Assembly: GCF_001417735.1 (NCBI RefSeq)
Contig: NZ_BBUZ01000032.1
Location: 62,001 to 126,000, forward strand
Source: Streptomyces sp. NBRC 110028
GTDB lineage: Bacteria; Actinomycetota; Actinomycetes; Streptomycetales; Streptomycetaceae
Reading direction: 5' to 3'
Length of the DNA: 64,000 nt
The notes under the pieces were generated by a model. That model was given only the letters and a program-made list of their open reading frames with translations, searched no databases and was not told where the DNA came from. The translations under genes and the position numbers were made by a program. Of this stretch, positions 18,033 through 26,579 are shown in pieces; the first letter of the stretch is position 1; the number at the start of each line of letters is the position of its first letter.

Positions 18033-18075
18033 GGTAGGTAGATGTAGCGGGGCCGTCCCACGAAAGGAGCCCCCG

Positions 18076-19272
18076 ATGAACCACTCCACGCACCGCAAGG
18101 TCCTCATCTCCGGCGCGAGCATCGCCGGTCCGTCCCTCGCCTACTGGCTCAACCGCTACGGCTTCGAGGTCACCGTCGTCGAGAAGGCATCCACGATCCG
18201 CGGCGGTGGCTACTCCATCGACATCCGAGGCACCGCCCGCGACGTCGCGGACCGTATGGGGCTGCTTCCGCGGCTGCGCAAGGCACACGTCGGCACCAAC
18301 AAGGTCTCCTTCGTGGACGTGGGCGGAAAGCCCGTCGGCTCCCTCAGTCCCGAAGCCCTCACCGGCAGTGAGGCGGGCCTGGACCTCGAAGTGCGGCGCG
18401 GAGATCTGGCGGAGGCTCTCTACGAACCGGTCCGCGGCCAGGTCGAGTTCATGTTCAACGACTCCATCGCCACTCTGGACGACCGCGGGGACCGCGTCGA
18501 GGTCACCTTCGACAGCGGCGCCCACCGCGCCTTCGACCTGGTCATCGGCGCGGACGGGCTGCACTCCAACACCCGCCGTCTGGTCTTCGGCCCCGAAGAG
18601 CGGTTCCACCGCTACCTCGGCCACGCCTTCGCGGGCTTCACCCTCGAAAACGACCTCGGCCTCGCACATGAGGGGGTCATCTGGAACACCCCCGGCAGGG
18701 CGGCCGTACTCTACGCCCACGAACCCCACGACCCCGTGTACGGGTTCCTCGTCTTCGGGCAGGACGAGCCGCCCTTCGACGCCTTCCGTGACCCCGGGGC
18801 CCAGCGCGACCTCGTCGCCGCCACGTTCCCCGAACGCGCCTGGCACATCCCGCGCCTGGTGGCCGCCATGCGCGAGGCCGACGACCTGTTCTTCGACATC
18901 GTCAGCCAGATCCACATGCCCACCTGGGCACGCGGCCGCGTGGCCCTCGTCGGCGACGCCGCCCACGCCACCTCGTTCCTCTCCGGCCAGGGCTCCAGTG
19001 TCGCCCTCGTCAGCGCGTACATCCTGGCCGGGGAGCTGGCCACCCACGCCGATCACGCGGACGCCTTCGCCGCCTACGAGCGGACGGCGCGCTCGTTCGC
19101 CGAGCAGAACCAGGCCCTCGCCACCTCGGGCGGCACCGTCATGGTTCCCGGCACCAGGGACATGCTCGACGCCCGCAACGAGGCCCTGCGCAACCCCGCC
19201 ACGCTGGCGGAACCCGAGTTCAGCGCCGCCTACACCGGCCTGATCCTGCCGGACTACAGCCACGTCGAATGA
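18076..19272 (+). CDS. FAD-dependent aromatic-type monooxygenase
   Basis: This 398-residue class A flavoprotein monooxygenase has the FAD motif KVLISGASIAGPSLAYWL, the central DG motif in VIGADGLHSNTRRLVFG, and the second FAD motif VALVGDAAHATSFLSGQGSS. Such enzymes use NAD(P)H and O2 to hydroxylate aromatics or antibiotics (TetX/Rox-like). The C-terminus lacks the extra thioredoxin-like domain of phenol hydroxylases. ATG 18076 follows AAAGGAG. The inverted repeats just upstream imply repression by a TetR/MarR-type protein encoded elsewhere, so an inducible detoxification role is plausible. Confidence 0.85.
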   Translation: MNHSTHRKVLISGASIAGPSLAYWLNRYGFEVTVVEKASTIRGGGYSIDIRGTARDVADRMGLLPRLRKAHVGTNKVSFVDVGGKPVGSLSPEALTGSEAGLDLEVRRGDLAEALYEPVRGQVEFMFNDSIATLDDRGDRVEVTFDSGAHRAFDLVIGADGLHSNTRRLVFGPEERFHRYLGHAFAGFTLENDLGLAHEGVIWNTPGRAAVLYAHEPHDPVYGFLVFGQDEPPFDAFRDPGAQRDLVAATFPERAWHIPRLVAAMREADDLFFDIVSQIHMPTWARGRVALVGDAAHATSFLSGQGSSVALVSAYILAGELATHADHADAFAAYERTARSFAEQNQALATSGGTVMVPGTRDMLDARNEALRNPATLAEPEFSAAYTGLILPDYSHVE

Positions 19273-19276
19273 CGGG

Positions 19277-19544
19277 CTACAGGCCGTCCCGCACCATCGC
19301 GGCGACGATGTTGACGTGCCGGTCGGCGGTGGTCTGGGAGAACTCGTTGTCGTAGGTTCAGGCCGTACGGCCAGAAGTGGCCGCCTCCGGCGGACAGCGT
19401 GGCACTGGCGCCGTCGTACTGCCGGACCAGCCGGGTGGCCTCCGCGCCACGCCACGTTCCGCCGCTGGTGAGCGAGGCCCAGCGGCCGCTCGTGCCGACG
19501 CCGATCGTGTGCGCGATCTCGTGCAGCGCGGTGCGCTCGGCCAT
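19277..19544 (-). pseudogene. Frameshifted HExxH metalloprotease-like remnant
   Basis: The reverse strand from 19544 encodes AERTALHEIAHTIGVGTSGR, with a HExxH zinc motif, then GGTWRGAEATRL and GGHFWPYGLN. After that Asn, one extra base at 19355 shifts the frame. Skipping it continues as YDNEFSQTTADRHVNIVAAM and ends VRDGL at a stop at 19277-19279. The N-terminal part of the gene is missing. I read it as a truncated and frameshifted fragment of a secreted-type zinc metalloprotein; the exact family is not identified. Confidence 0.65.
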
Positions 19545-19634
19545 GGAGGAGCGGTTGCTGCGTCGTCCGTGCGTTGCTGTGCGCGGGCGTTCGACTTTGT
19601 GCGGGTATCACGACAAGGCATGGGTGACGAGGTG

Positions 19635-20441
19635 TCAAGGTGTCGTGCAGCGCGCCGTGAGGCCGCCGTCCACCGGCAAGCACACGCCGTTGACGTACGC
19701 CGCCTCGTCGGAGGCGAGGAAGACGGCCGCCGCCGCCACGTCCCAGGGGCTGCCCATGCGTCCGGTCGGGCTCGCCGCGTGGCGGGCGGCGAGCGCGGCC
19801 TTAAGATCATCCGCACCGGCCACGATCTGCCGGGCCACCAGCGGGGTGTCGATCAGCCCCGGAAGGACGGCGTTGACGCGGATGCCCTCGGCGGCATGAC
19901 GCAGCGCGAGGACGACCGTGAGCTGGTCGACCGCCGCCTTCGCGGCGCTGTAGCTAGGGTAGGGGTAGCCGGTGTCGCGGATCGCGGCGATCGACGACAC
20001 GTTGACGACAGCTCCGCCGCCCGCGGCCACCATCCGCGGCAGCACGTGCTTGCAGGTCAGGAAGACGCCGTCGACGTTGACCGCGAGGGCGGACCGCCAC
20101 GCGGCGAGATCGAGTTCGGTGACATCGCCCAAGCGGGCCACGCCGACGTTGTTGTGCAGCACCGTCGGCGTGCCCAAAGCGCGTTCGGCCGCCGCGACGG
20201 CGTCGGCCACCTGCTCCTCGACCGTCACATCGGCCGTCAGCGCCAGCGCCTCACCGCCCTCGGCCACGATCGCCTCGGCCGTACGCCGTGCCTGGCCGGC
20301 GTCGATGTCGATGGCCGCGACACGCGCGCCCTCGCGGGCGAACGCGAGCGCGGCCGCCTTGCCGTTGCTCACTCCGCCACCGCTGGAGCCGGCCCCGAAC
20401 ACGAGTGCGGTGCGGTCGGCCAGTCGTCGTCCCCTGCGCAT
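19635..20441 (-). CDS. SDR-family NAD(P)-dependent oxidoreductase
   Basis: This 268-residue short-chain dehydrogenase has the cofactor motif VFGAGSSGGGVSNGKAAALA, NNVGVARLG (NAG-equivalent), VVNVSSIAAI with the catalytic Ser, and the Tyr-x3-Lys pair in PSYSAAKAAVDQL. The C-terminus carries the usual ASDEAAYVNGVCLPVDGG. The ATG at 20441 is preferred: the frame runs on upstream, but that extension has no SDR character and covers the intergenic region. It is divergent from a PucR-type regulator, suggesting that a small hydroxy/keto substrate induces both. Substrate unknown. Confidence 0.88.
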   Translation of the reverse strand: MRRGRRLADRTALVFGAGSSGGGVSNGKAAALAFAREGARVAAIDIDAGQARRTAEAIVAEGGEALALTADVTVEEQVADAVAAAERALGTPTVLHNNVGVARLGDVTELDLAAWRSALAVNVDGVFLTCKHVLPRMVAAGGGAVVNVSSIAAIRDTGYPYPSYSAAKAAVDQLTVVLALRHAAEGIRVNAVLPGLIDTPLVARQIVAGADDLKAALAARHAASPTGRMGSPWDVAAAAVFLASDEAAYVNGVCLPVDGGLTARCTTP

Positions 20442-20527
20442 GGCCCGATCCTGGGCGCCGCGGTGCGCCCCGGACCACCGACGACCGTCGCAAACCTGCC
20501 GTACCGGATCCTCGCTCTGTAGAAAAC

Positions 20528-20552
20528 GCCAGGTCATAGCCCTTCACCTGGC
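20528..20552. promoter_or_regulatory. 7-bp inverted repeat between SDR and PucR genes
   Basis: GCCAGGT (20528-20534) and its exact inverse ACCTGGC (20546-20552) are separated by 11 bases in the divergent promoter region. This spacing, about two helical turns centre to centre, suits a dimeric regulator. The adjacent PucR-type protein is the first candidate. Confidence 0.45.
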
Positions 20553-20613
20553 CCCGAACATGCGTAATGATCTTCCAGGGACAGCGGCAGCGTCCGGTGG
20601 GAGGGAGCGCACG

Positions 20614-21837
20614 ATGCTCGGAGGGCGACTCCAGGAGATCGTGGACGAGGTGGCGGAGCGCATAGGCCGCTCCGTCGCGGTCAACGATCCACGCGTTCAC
20701 ATCCTCTGCGCCAGCCGCCACTTCGGAGACGAGGACCGGGTGCGGGTGCGCGCCGTACTGCAGCGCGACGCGGGGAGCGCCGCCGCCGGTCACATCCTCG
20801 CCCAGGGCGTCGACCGCTGGACCGAACCCGGCGTCATCCCGCCGCGCGCCGACCTCGGCATGCGGGCCCGGCTGTGCGCACCGATCCGCTGGCGGCACCA
20901 CCTGCTGGGCCTGCTCATCGTCATCGACCCCGACGGCTCCCTGCCCGGCTCCAGCATCGACGCCGTCACCGCCGCCACCCGCACCCTCGCGCCCCTGATG
21001 TACCAGGACTTCGCCGCGGGCGACACCGAACGCATGGCCCGCGAAGGAGCGCTGCGCCAGCTGCTGAGCGCGTCGGCCACCGGGCGCGAAACCGGGCGGG
21101 ACGCCCTCGCACGCGGCGGACGGCTGCCGTCGTCCCGCTACGCCACCGTCACCGTCGCGCGGATCGCCGGCGACCCGCCCGCGGACCGCGCGGGAGCGGT
21201 GGAGGTGGCGCTGCGTACGGGACTGGAGCGGGTGGCGGCCGACAGGTCGTGGCGCACCGAGTTCTGCCTCACCGGCCCCCAGGGCGTGCTGCTGACCTTC
21301 TCCGACCGCCCCATGCGTCAAGAGCCGCTCCGCGCCCGCGCGTCGGCCCTCCTCGACCAGGCACGGTCGGTGCTGGCCGGGACGGCGGAGTGCGTCGCGG
21401 GGATCGGCGAATGCGTGGAAGGCGGCGCCGAAGCGGCGTGGATGTCGTACGAGCAGGCCATCGGTGCCGCCCGGGCGGCCGGTGTGCGGTCCGGCGGCGA
21501 CGGCATCGTCCACTGGGAGCAACTGGGCGCGCTGGCACCGCTGTCGCTGCTCCCGCCGGACCGCCTGACCCCCGCGCTGCTGCCCGGACCGCTGCGTACC
21601 CTCCTCGCCCGGGACCCGTCGGGTCGTCTCACCGAAACCCTCACCGCCTACCTCGACCACGGAGGTTCGGCCCCGCGCACCGCGCACGCCCTCCACCTCC
21701 ACCGCACCTCGCTCTACTACCGGTTGCGGCGGATCACGGAACTCACCGGGCTCGACCTGGCCGACGGCGACCACCGGCTCGCCCTCCACCTGGGGCTCCG
21801 CCTCCACGCGCTGATGCGCGGGGCCGACCACAGGTGA
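20614..21837 (+). CDS. PucR-family transcriptional regulator (GAF-like sensor + HTH_30)
   Basis: This 407-residue regulator has a GAF-like N-terminal sensor (about residues 1-135, for example LCAPIRWRHHLLGLLIVIDP), a central GGDEF-related CdaR-type domain, and a C-terminal PucR helix-turn-helix. The latter is recognisable in LTETLTAYLDHGGSAPRTAH and HLHRTSLYYRLRRITELTGL. ATG 20614 follows GGGAGGGAG. It is divergent from the SDR gene and followed by an MHS-type transporter, so it probably controls uptake and oxidation of one compound. Whether it activates or represses is not visible. Confidence 0.85.
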   Translation: MLGGRLQEIVDEVAERIGRSVAVNDPRVHILCASRHFGDEDRVRVRAVLQRDAGSAAAGHILAQGVDRWTEPGVIPPRADLGMRARLCAPIRWRHHLLGLLIVIDPDGSLPGSSIDAVTAATRTLAPLMYQDFAAGDTERMAREGALRQLLSASATGRETGRDALARGGRLPSSRYATVTVARIAGDPPADRAGAVEVALRTGLERVAADRSWRTEFCLTGPQGVLLTFSDRPMRQEPLRARASALLDQARSVLAGTAECVAGIGECVEGGAEAAWMSYEQAIGAARAAGVRSGGDGIVHWEQLGALAPLSLLPPDRLTPALLPGPLRTLLARDPSGRLTETLTAYLDHGGSAPRTAHALHLHRTSLYYRLRRITELTGLDLADGDHRLALHLGLRLHALMRGADHR

Positions 21838-21970
21838 GCCATGAGCCCTCGACCGGATTTCGACAAAGCGAGGAAAGCACCCGGCCGATTCCCGACAGGA
21901 GGCGGTGGCGCGCTCCGCCGCCGCGCCCGATACTCCGTCCGCAGTCCAAGGTCATCTGGGAGCCGCCGTC

Positions 21971-23272
21971 ATGTCCACCACCGCCCCACCCGCCGTCCGT
22001 ACGGTGTCCACCGCGCGGATCGCGGTCGCCAGTTTCGTCGGAACGGCCATCGAGTTCTACGACTTCTACATCTACGGGACCGCCGCCGCGCTGGTCCTGG
22101 GCAAGCTCTTCTTCCCCACCTTCTCCGCGCTCGCGGGCACCCTGGCCGCGTTCGCCACCTTCGGTGTCGGCTTCGTCGCCCGCCCGATCGGCGCAGTGAT
22201 CTTCGGCCACTTCGGGGACCGCACCGGCCGCAAGACGATGCTGGTCACCTCCCTCCTCGTCATGGGGACGGGAACGGTGGCCATCGGACTGCTGCCCACC
22301 TACCGGGACGTCGGGATCGCGGCACCGGTACTGCTGGTGCTGTGCCGGTTCCTGCAAGGCGTGGGGCTGGGCGGCGAGTGGGGCGGCGCGGTGCTGCTGG
22401 CCACCGAGTACGCGCCCCGCGACAAGCGAGGGCTGTGGTCGAGCTTCCCGCAGATGGGCCCCGCCATCGGTTTCATCGCCGCGGGCGGCTCGTTCCTGCT
22501 GCTGGGCCGGGTGATGGACGACGCGGCCTTCGAGTCCTGGGGGTGGCGGATCCCCTTCCTCGCCAGCGCGCTGCTGGTGGTCGTCGGCTTCTACATCCGG
22601 ATGCGGATCGCCGAGACACCGGTGTTCCGGAAGGCGCTGGAACAGCATGAGCGGGCCAAGACGCCCATCGTCGAGGTGGTCCGCCGTCAGGGCACCACCC
22701 TGGCCCTGGCGACCTGCGCGTTCATCCTCGCGCACACGCTCTTCTACACCATCACCACCTTCGCCCTCTCGTACGGCACCACGGTCCTGGACCTCGACAA
22801 GGACATGCTGCTGCTGTGCGCGATGGCCGCGGCGCTCGTCCTGGGGCTGGCCACCCCACTGCTGGCCGTCCTGTCCGACCGGGTCGGCCGCCGCAACGTC
22901 TGCCTGAGCGCGGGGGTGCTGGCCGCGCTGTGGGCGTACCCCATGTTCGCCTTGATCAACACGGGTGAGCCCCTGCTGATCGGGCTCGCGATGTCCGTCG
23001 GGATGCTCGCCTTCGCCGCCCTGTACGGCCCGATGGGCGCCTTCCTCCCCGAGATGTTCGCCACCCGCTACCGCTACACCGGCGCCTCCGTGGCCTACAA
23101 CGCGAGCGGCATCGTCGGCGGGGGCATCACGCCCCTGCTCGCCACCCAGCTCGTCGCCTCCACCGGCTCGTCGGTGCCGGTGTCCGGTTACATCGTGGTG
23201 GTCGCCCTGGTCTCCGCGCTGTGCGTGTGGTTCCTGAAGGAGACCCACACCAGCGACCTGGAGACAACCTGA
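21971..23272 (+). CDS. MFS transporter, metabolite:H+ symporter (MHS/ProP-ShiA) family
   Basis: This 433-residue membrane protein has twelve hydrophobic segments and MHS hallmarks: VGTAIEFYDFYIYGTAAALV at the first helix, GHFGDRTGRKTMLV in the 2-3 loop, and RFLQGVGLGGEWGGAVLLA at helix 4. It should import a carboxylate or zwitterion with protons. ATG 21971 was chosen over an earlier in-frame codon at 21905 because the sequence before it has no membrane or family character. It lies 133 bases after the PucR gene and converges with the aminotransferase. Confidence 0.88.
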   Translation: MSTTAPPAVRTVSTARIAVASFVGTAIEFYDFYIYGTAAALVLGKLFFPTFSALAGTLAAFATFGVGFVARPIGAVIFGHFGDRTGRKTMLVTSLLVMGTGTVAIGLLPTYRDVGIAAPVLLVLCRFLQGVGLGGEWGGAVLLATEYAPRDKRGLWSSFPQMGPAIGFIAAGGSFLLLGRVMDDAAFESWGWRIPFLASALLVVVGFYIRMRIAETPVFRKALEQHERAKTPIVEVVRRQGTTLALATCAFILAHTLFYTITTFALSYGTTVLDLDKDMLLLCAMAAALVLGLATPLLAVLSDRVGRRNVCLSAGVLAALWAYPMFALINTGEPLLIGLAMSVGMLAFAALYGPMGAFLPEMFATRYRYTGASVAYNASGIVGGGITPLLATQLVASTGSSVPVSGYIVVVALVSALCVWFLKETHTSDLETT

Positions 23273-23294
23273 CCGGCCGACGAGGGTCGGCCGG
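23273..23294. terminator. Hairpin between convergent transporter and aminotransferase
   Basis: A 9-bp perfect stem (23273-23281 with 23286-23294) with a GAGG loop begins at the last base of the transporter stop region. It could terminate transcription from both sides. Confidence 0.6.
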
Positions 23295-23296
23295 GG

Positions 23297-23341
23297 ACGT
23301 CCTCGGCCATCAGCCGGATACGTCCTCGGCCATCAGCCGGA
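23297..23341. repeat. 23-base tandem duplication over the aminotransferase stop
   Basis: The 22-base unit at 23297-23318 recurs identically at 23320-23341 with one base between. On the reverse strand both copies encode LMAEDV, in different frames. The duplication therefore shifts the frame at the end of the aminotransferase gene and creates its present stop at 23310-23312. Confidence 0.85.
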
Positions 23342-24479
23342 GCCGCCCGGCGAACTCGGTGAGCCCGGCCCGGTCGACGTTGCCGAAGCTGACCCGGAAC
23401 ACCTGACGGTCGTCGGGCAGGAAGGCGGTGCCGGGGATGACGAGCGTGTCGTAGCGGGTGATGAGGTCGCGCACGACGTCGTCGGTGCCGCGCCCGGCGA
23501 AGGGGTGGCGGACCCAGCCGAAGAACCCTCCGCGGCTCAGCAGTTCGAAACCGCCCGGCCGGTCGGCCATCACGGTCTCCAGCCAGCGCCGCTTCTCCGT
23601 CATCTCCTCCGCCCGCTCCGCCCGCCACTCCTGGGCCGAGGTCAGCCCGGCCCAGGCGGCCTCCTGCCCGACGCGCGGCGGGCAGATCGCCACGCAGTCG
23701 AGCAACTTCATCACCTCGCGGTTCAGCTCCGGCGAAGCGACGACCGCGCCCACCCGGTAGCCGGGGATGGCGAGGTCCTTGGAGAAGCTGTGCAGGCTCA
23801 CCAGGGTCCCCGCCCAGTCCGGCTCGGCGAACAGCTCGTGCGCCGGTTGCGCGGTGCCGCGGAACGAGCGGTAGGTCTCGTCCACGATCAGCGCGATGTC
23901 GTGCCGCTTCGCCACCGCGTAGAAACCGGCGAGCACATCCGGCGGAAGGGTGACGCCGCTCGGGTTGCCCGGAGTGACCAGCACGATCGCCTTGGTGCGC
24001 GGCGTGATGAGCGCTTCGGCCGCCTCCGGGGTCGGCACGAGATCCGGGCCGGGCTCCAGATAGCGCGGCACGACGCCGTTCATGCGCAGCCACATGTCGT
24101 AGTTGAAGTAGTACGGCAGGACTTCGATGACCTCGTCACCCGGCTCGGTGAGCGCCTGGGCGACGAGGCAGAACGCCTGGTTGCACCCCGCGGTGACCAC
24201 CATCTGATCGGCTCCCACCGGGCTCCGGTACCCCTGACCGAGGTCGGCGGCGAACGCCTCCCTCAGTCGGGGCAGCCCGGGCGCCGGTACGTAGGCCGCA
24301 CCGTCCGGCCGGCGCGCGACCGTGGCGACGTGCTCGATCATCTCGGCCGCTGGCGGGTAACTCGGCGCGGCCTGGGCCAGATCGAGCAGGGCCCGCTCGC
24401 CGCTGCGGCCCGCCAGCAGGGCGTACGTCGCACCCATCGGCGAATCGGTCTCGCGCACGGTTCGCGGGCTGAGTCGCAC
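23310..24479 (-). CDS. Class I/II pyridoxal-phosphate aminotransferase
   Basis: This 389-residue fold-type I aminotransferase has the PLP-lysine segment SLHSFSKDLAIPGYRVG, VTAGCNQAFCLVAQAL, the Asn of LVTPGNPSGVTLP, and the Asp/Tyr of LIVDETYRSF. The C-terminal Arg that binds the substrate carboxylate is in VFRVSFGNVDR. GTG 24479 is the start, preceded by GAGGGAG. The last residues are altered by a 23-base tandem duplication, probably harmlessly since they lie beyond the fold. The substrate is not evident; the neighbouring MHS transporter hints at uptake of its substrate or product. Confidence 0.87.
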   Translation of the reverse strand: MRLSPRTVRETDSPMGATYALLAGRSGERALLDLAQAAPSYPPAAEMIEHVATVARRPDGAAYVPAPGLPRLREAFAADLGQGYRSPVGADQMVVTAGCNQAFCLVAQALTEPGDEVIEVLPYYFNYDMWLRMNGVVPRYLEPGPDLVPTPEAAEALITPRTKAIVLVTPGNPSGVTLPPDVLAGFYAVAKRHDIALIVDETYRSFRGTAQPAHELFAEPDWAGTLVSLHSFSKDLAIPGYRVGAVVASPELNREVMKLLDCVAICPPRVGQEAAWAGLTSAQEWRAERAEEMTEKRRWLETVMADRPGGFELLSRGGFFGWVRHPFAGRGTDDVVRDLITRYDTLVIPGTAFLPDDRQVFRVSFGNVDRAGLTEFAGRLRLMAEDVSG

Positions 24480-24697
24480 GTCGGTACTCCCTCACAGGCT
24501 GGTCGGCCGCTGCCGTCTCCCCGCGATGCTATCGACATTCCTCCCGCGTCAGCCGGGCCTCAGCCGTGGCCGGCCCGGAAGCAGAGCCGGTCGCTCAGCT
24601 CCCACGGGACGAGCGGAGGCGTCCGCCTCGGATGGGCAGCGGAACTCGCGGCGCCGCGCCGGTGGGAGGCGACCGGCGGCGGACGCCTCCACAGTGG

Positions 24698-25585
24698 TCA
24701 TCCGGCCGGAGGTGCGGTGTCGACGCCCAGCAGGGCCAGGAACGCGCAGGCCGCGGGGGACGGGGTGAACCGGCTCCAGGCCAGGCGCTCCACCCGTACC
24801 GGCCCATCGGTGACCGGTACGCTCCGCAGGCCGGGCAGTTCGGCGGCGAACGGCGCGGGCAGCAGGGCGATGCCCAAGCCGTGGCGGACCATCCGGGCCA
24901 CGAGTTCGACGCCGGACACCTCGAAGGCGACCTCGCGCCGCAGGCCGGCCGCCGCGAACGCCTCGTCCGACTGGGCGCGGGCGGCACTGCCCGCGGCGAA
25001 GTCCACGAAGACCTCCTCGGCGAGGACGCGGAGGTCCACCTCCTGCGCCGTGGCCAGCGGGTGGCCCGGGGCGACCACGGCGACGTGCTGCCCGTGGGCG
25101 AGCTCCCGGTCACGGACGCCCTGTGGCCGGAATCCGGGCTGTACGCCGAGGAACGCCGCGTCCAGTCCGCCGTCGCGCACCTGCTCGACGAGTCCTTCGC
25201 TGGAGTCGACCCGCAGACTGATCCGCACCTGGGGGTAGCGCAGGCGGTAGTCCCGCAGCACGGCCGGGAGGTCGACGGCCGCCACGGTGGGGATCGAGCC
25301 GACGGCCAGCCTGCCCCGGATCTCACCGGTGGCCGCCGCCACCTCCGCCCAGGCGCGCTCGGCCGCTTCCAGGGCTTGGCGGGCGGCGGGCAGGAACGCC
25401 TCTCCGGCGGTGGTCAGCCGCACCCGGCGGCTGGTCCGCTCGAACAGCCGGACGCCCAATTCCTTCTCCAGCCGGGCCACTTGGTGGCTGAGCGCGGACT
25501 GGACGATATGGCACCGCTCGGCGGCGCGGGTGAAGCTCGCGGTCTCCGCCACCGCGAGGACGTAGCGCATCTGCCGGAGGTCCAT
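24698..25585 (-). CDS. LysR-family transcriptional regulator
   Basis: This 295-residue regulator has the LysR winged helix at the N-terminus (MDLRQMRYVLAVAETASFTR, then VQSALSHQVARLEKELG and RLFERTSRRVRLT). The C-terminal effector domain has a periplasmic-binding fold with GRLAVGSIPTV and VRHGLGIALLP. ATG 25585 is the first Met with HTH homology. It is divergent from the VOC gene, and a perfect LysR box lies only 6 bases upstream of its start, so autoregulation plus control of the VOC gene is likely. Confidence 0.9.
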   Translation of the reverse strand: MDLRQMRYVLAVAETASFTRAAERCHIVQSALSHQVARLEKELGVRLFERTSRRVRLTTAGEAFLPAARQALEAAERAWAEVAAATGEIRGRLAVGSIPTVAAVDLPAVLRDYRLRYPQVRISLRVDSSEGLVEQVRDGGLDAAFLGVQPGFRPQGVRDRELAHGQHVAVVAPGHPLATAQEVDLRVLAEEVFVDFAAGSAARAQSDEAFAAAGLRREVAFEVSGVELVARMVRHGLGIALLPAPFAAELPGLRSVPVTDGPVRVERLAWSRFTPSPAACAFLALLGVDTAPPAG

Positions 25586-25590
25586 TGATT

Positions 25591-25607
25591 CATCGTGAAA
25601 CACGATG
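25591..25607. promoter_or_regulatory. Perfect LysR-type operator (T-N11-A)
   Basis: CATCGTG (25591-25597), AAA, CACGATG (25601-25607) is a perfect 7+3+7 inverted repeat that contains the T-N11-A signature of LysR sites. It lies between the divergent LysR and VOC genes. Confidence 0.7.
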
Positions 25608-25696
25608 GCTCGCATGACAAGCATGTGTTGGACCGATGGATCCCTGCTCGGCGATGCTGGAGCACCGACCGGCGCCCCGACCCCACGGAGACACCC

Positions 25697-26086
25697 ATGC
25701 GCGTGATCGCCTTCGACCACCTCGTCCTGAACGTCGCCGACACCGAGCGCTCGCTCGCCTTCTACACCGGCCCGTTGGGCCTGGAGCCGGTGCGCCTGGA
25801 GGAGTGGAGGGCGGGCAAGGTCTCCTTCCCGTCCGTACGGGTGAGCCCCACCACCATCATCGACCTCGTCGAGGCGCCCGACGGGCGGCCGGAAGGTTCC
25901 AACGTCGACCACATCTGCCTGGTCGTCGAGCCGACCGACTGGCAGCAGGTCATCGACTCCGGCGTGTTCACGGTGCTGGACGGCCCCGGTGAGCGCTTCG
26001 GTGCCCGGGGCACCGCGGTTTCGCTCTACGTGGCGGACCCGGACGGCAACACCGTGGAACTGCGCTGGTACCCGCAGGACGCCTGA
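25697..26086 (+). CDS. VOC (glyoxalase/dioxygenase superfamily) protein
   Basis: This 129-residue vicinal-oxygen-chelate protein has two beta-alpha-beta-beta-beta modules. Likely metal ligands are His8 in FDHLVLNVADTERSL, His in NVDHICLVVEP, and Glu near the C-terminus in GNTVELRWYP. Known family roles include glyoxalase, extradiol dioxygenase and antibiotic sequestration. ATG 25697 follows GGAG. It is divergently paired with a LysR regulator and is its probable target. Confidence 0.85.
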   Translation: MRVIAFDHLVLNVADTERSLAFYTGPLGLEPVRLEEWRAGKVSFPSVRVSPTTIIDLVEAPDGRPEGSNVDHICLVVEPTDWQQVIDSGVFTVLDGPGERFGARGTAVSLYVADPDGNTVELRWYPQDA

Positions 26087-26579
26087 GGTGTATTTCACGA
26101 GTGCCATTGGTTGGACCACCGGGCACGTTCGATTTCCCTGAATCGGGCGCTGCCATGATCCTTTGGAGGGCTTTATCCCGACCTTTTCATGGTCACAAAT
26201 TGGCGCGCCGAGGTGCGGGTTATTCGGCTTGTTCTTGTCGCCTCGGTGTGCCCGTAAAAAAATTGATCATGCGTGGTGCGGCGGGACACGTCAGGTCATA
26301 TGGTTCTCATTCAGGCCACGTCGGCCGAGTTCGCGCCCCGTCGCATTGTCGTACGGGATGGCCGGAAAGTCTTCTTGACCCTCATTCCGTCGCGTTCGAA
26401 ACTGCCAATGGCACCCATGCATCAGGAGCCGCAAGCGGCGTGTCGGATCTCGCGATACCGATTTCGCGGGGTGTGCGACGGGGGAACTGGTGGAGGAAGT
26501 GTGTGCATGGCGGCGCCGTGCTTGCGCTTTCTTCACTTCCTCTCCTCATCTCTTGATGCGCGCAGAGAATGGAGGGGGA
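26087..26579. other. 493-base low-GC leader upstream of the eCIS operon
   Basis: No gene is supported here. The stretch is clearly AT-richer than its surroundings, with runs such as GTAAAAAAATTGATCATG near 26253. Open frames across it show no ribosome site or recognisable domain. The region immediately before the sheath gene ends in GGAGGGGGA at 26571-26579, a strong ribosome site. It probably holds the main promoter and regulatory sites of the contractile-system operon; a TTGACC at 26375-26380 could be a -35 element, but no convincing -10 follows. Confidence 0.5.

Noticed and set aside
26101..26556. Small gene in the eCIS leader
   Set aside because: Several overlapping frames exist, but none has a ribosome site, family pattern or the usual codon bias.
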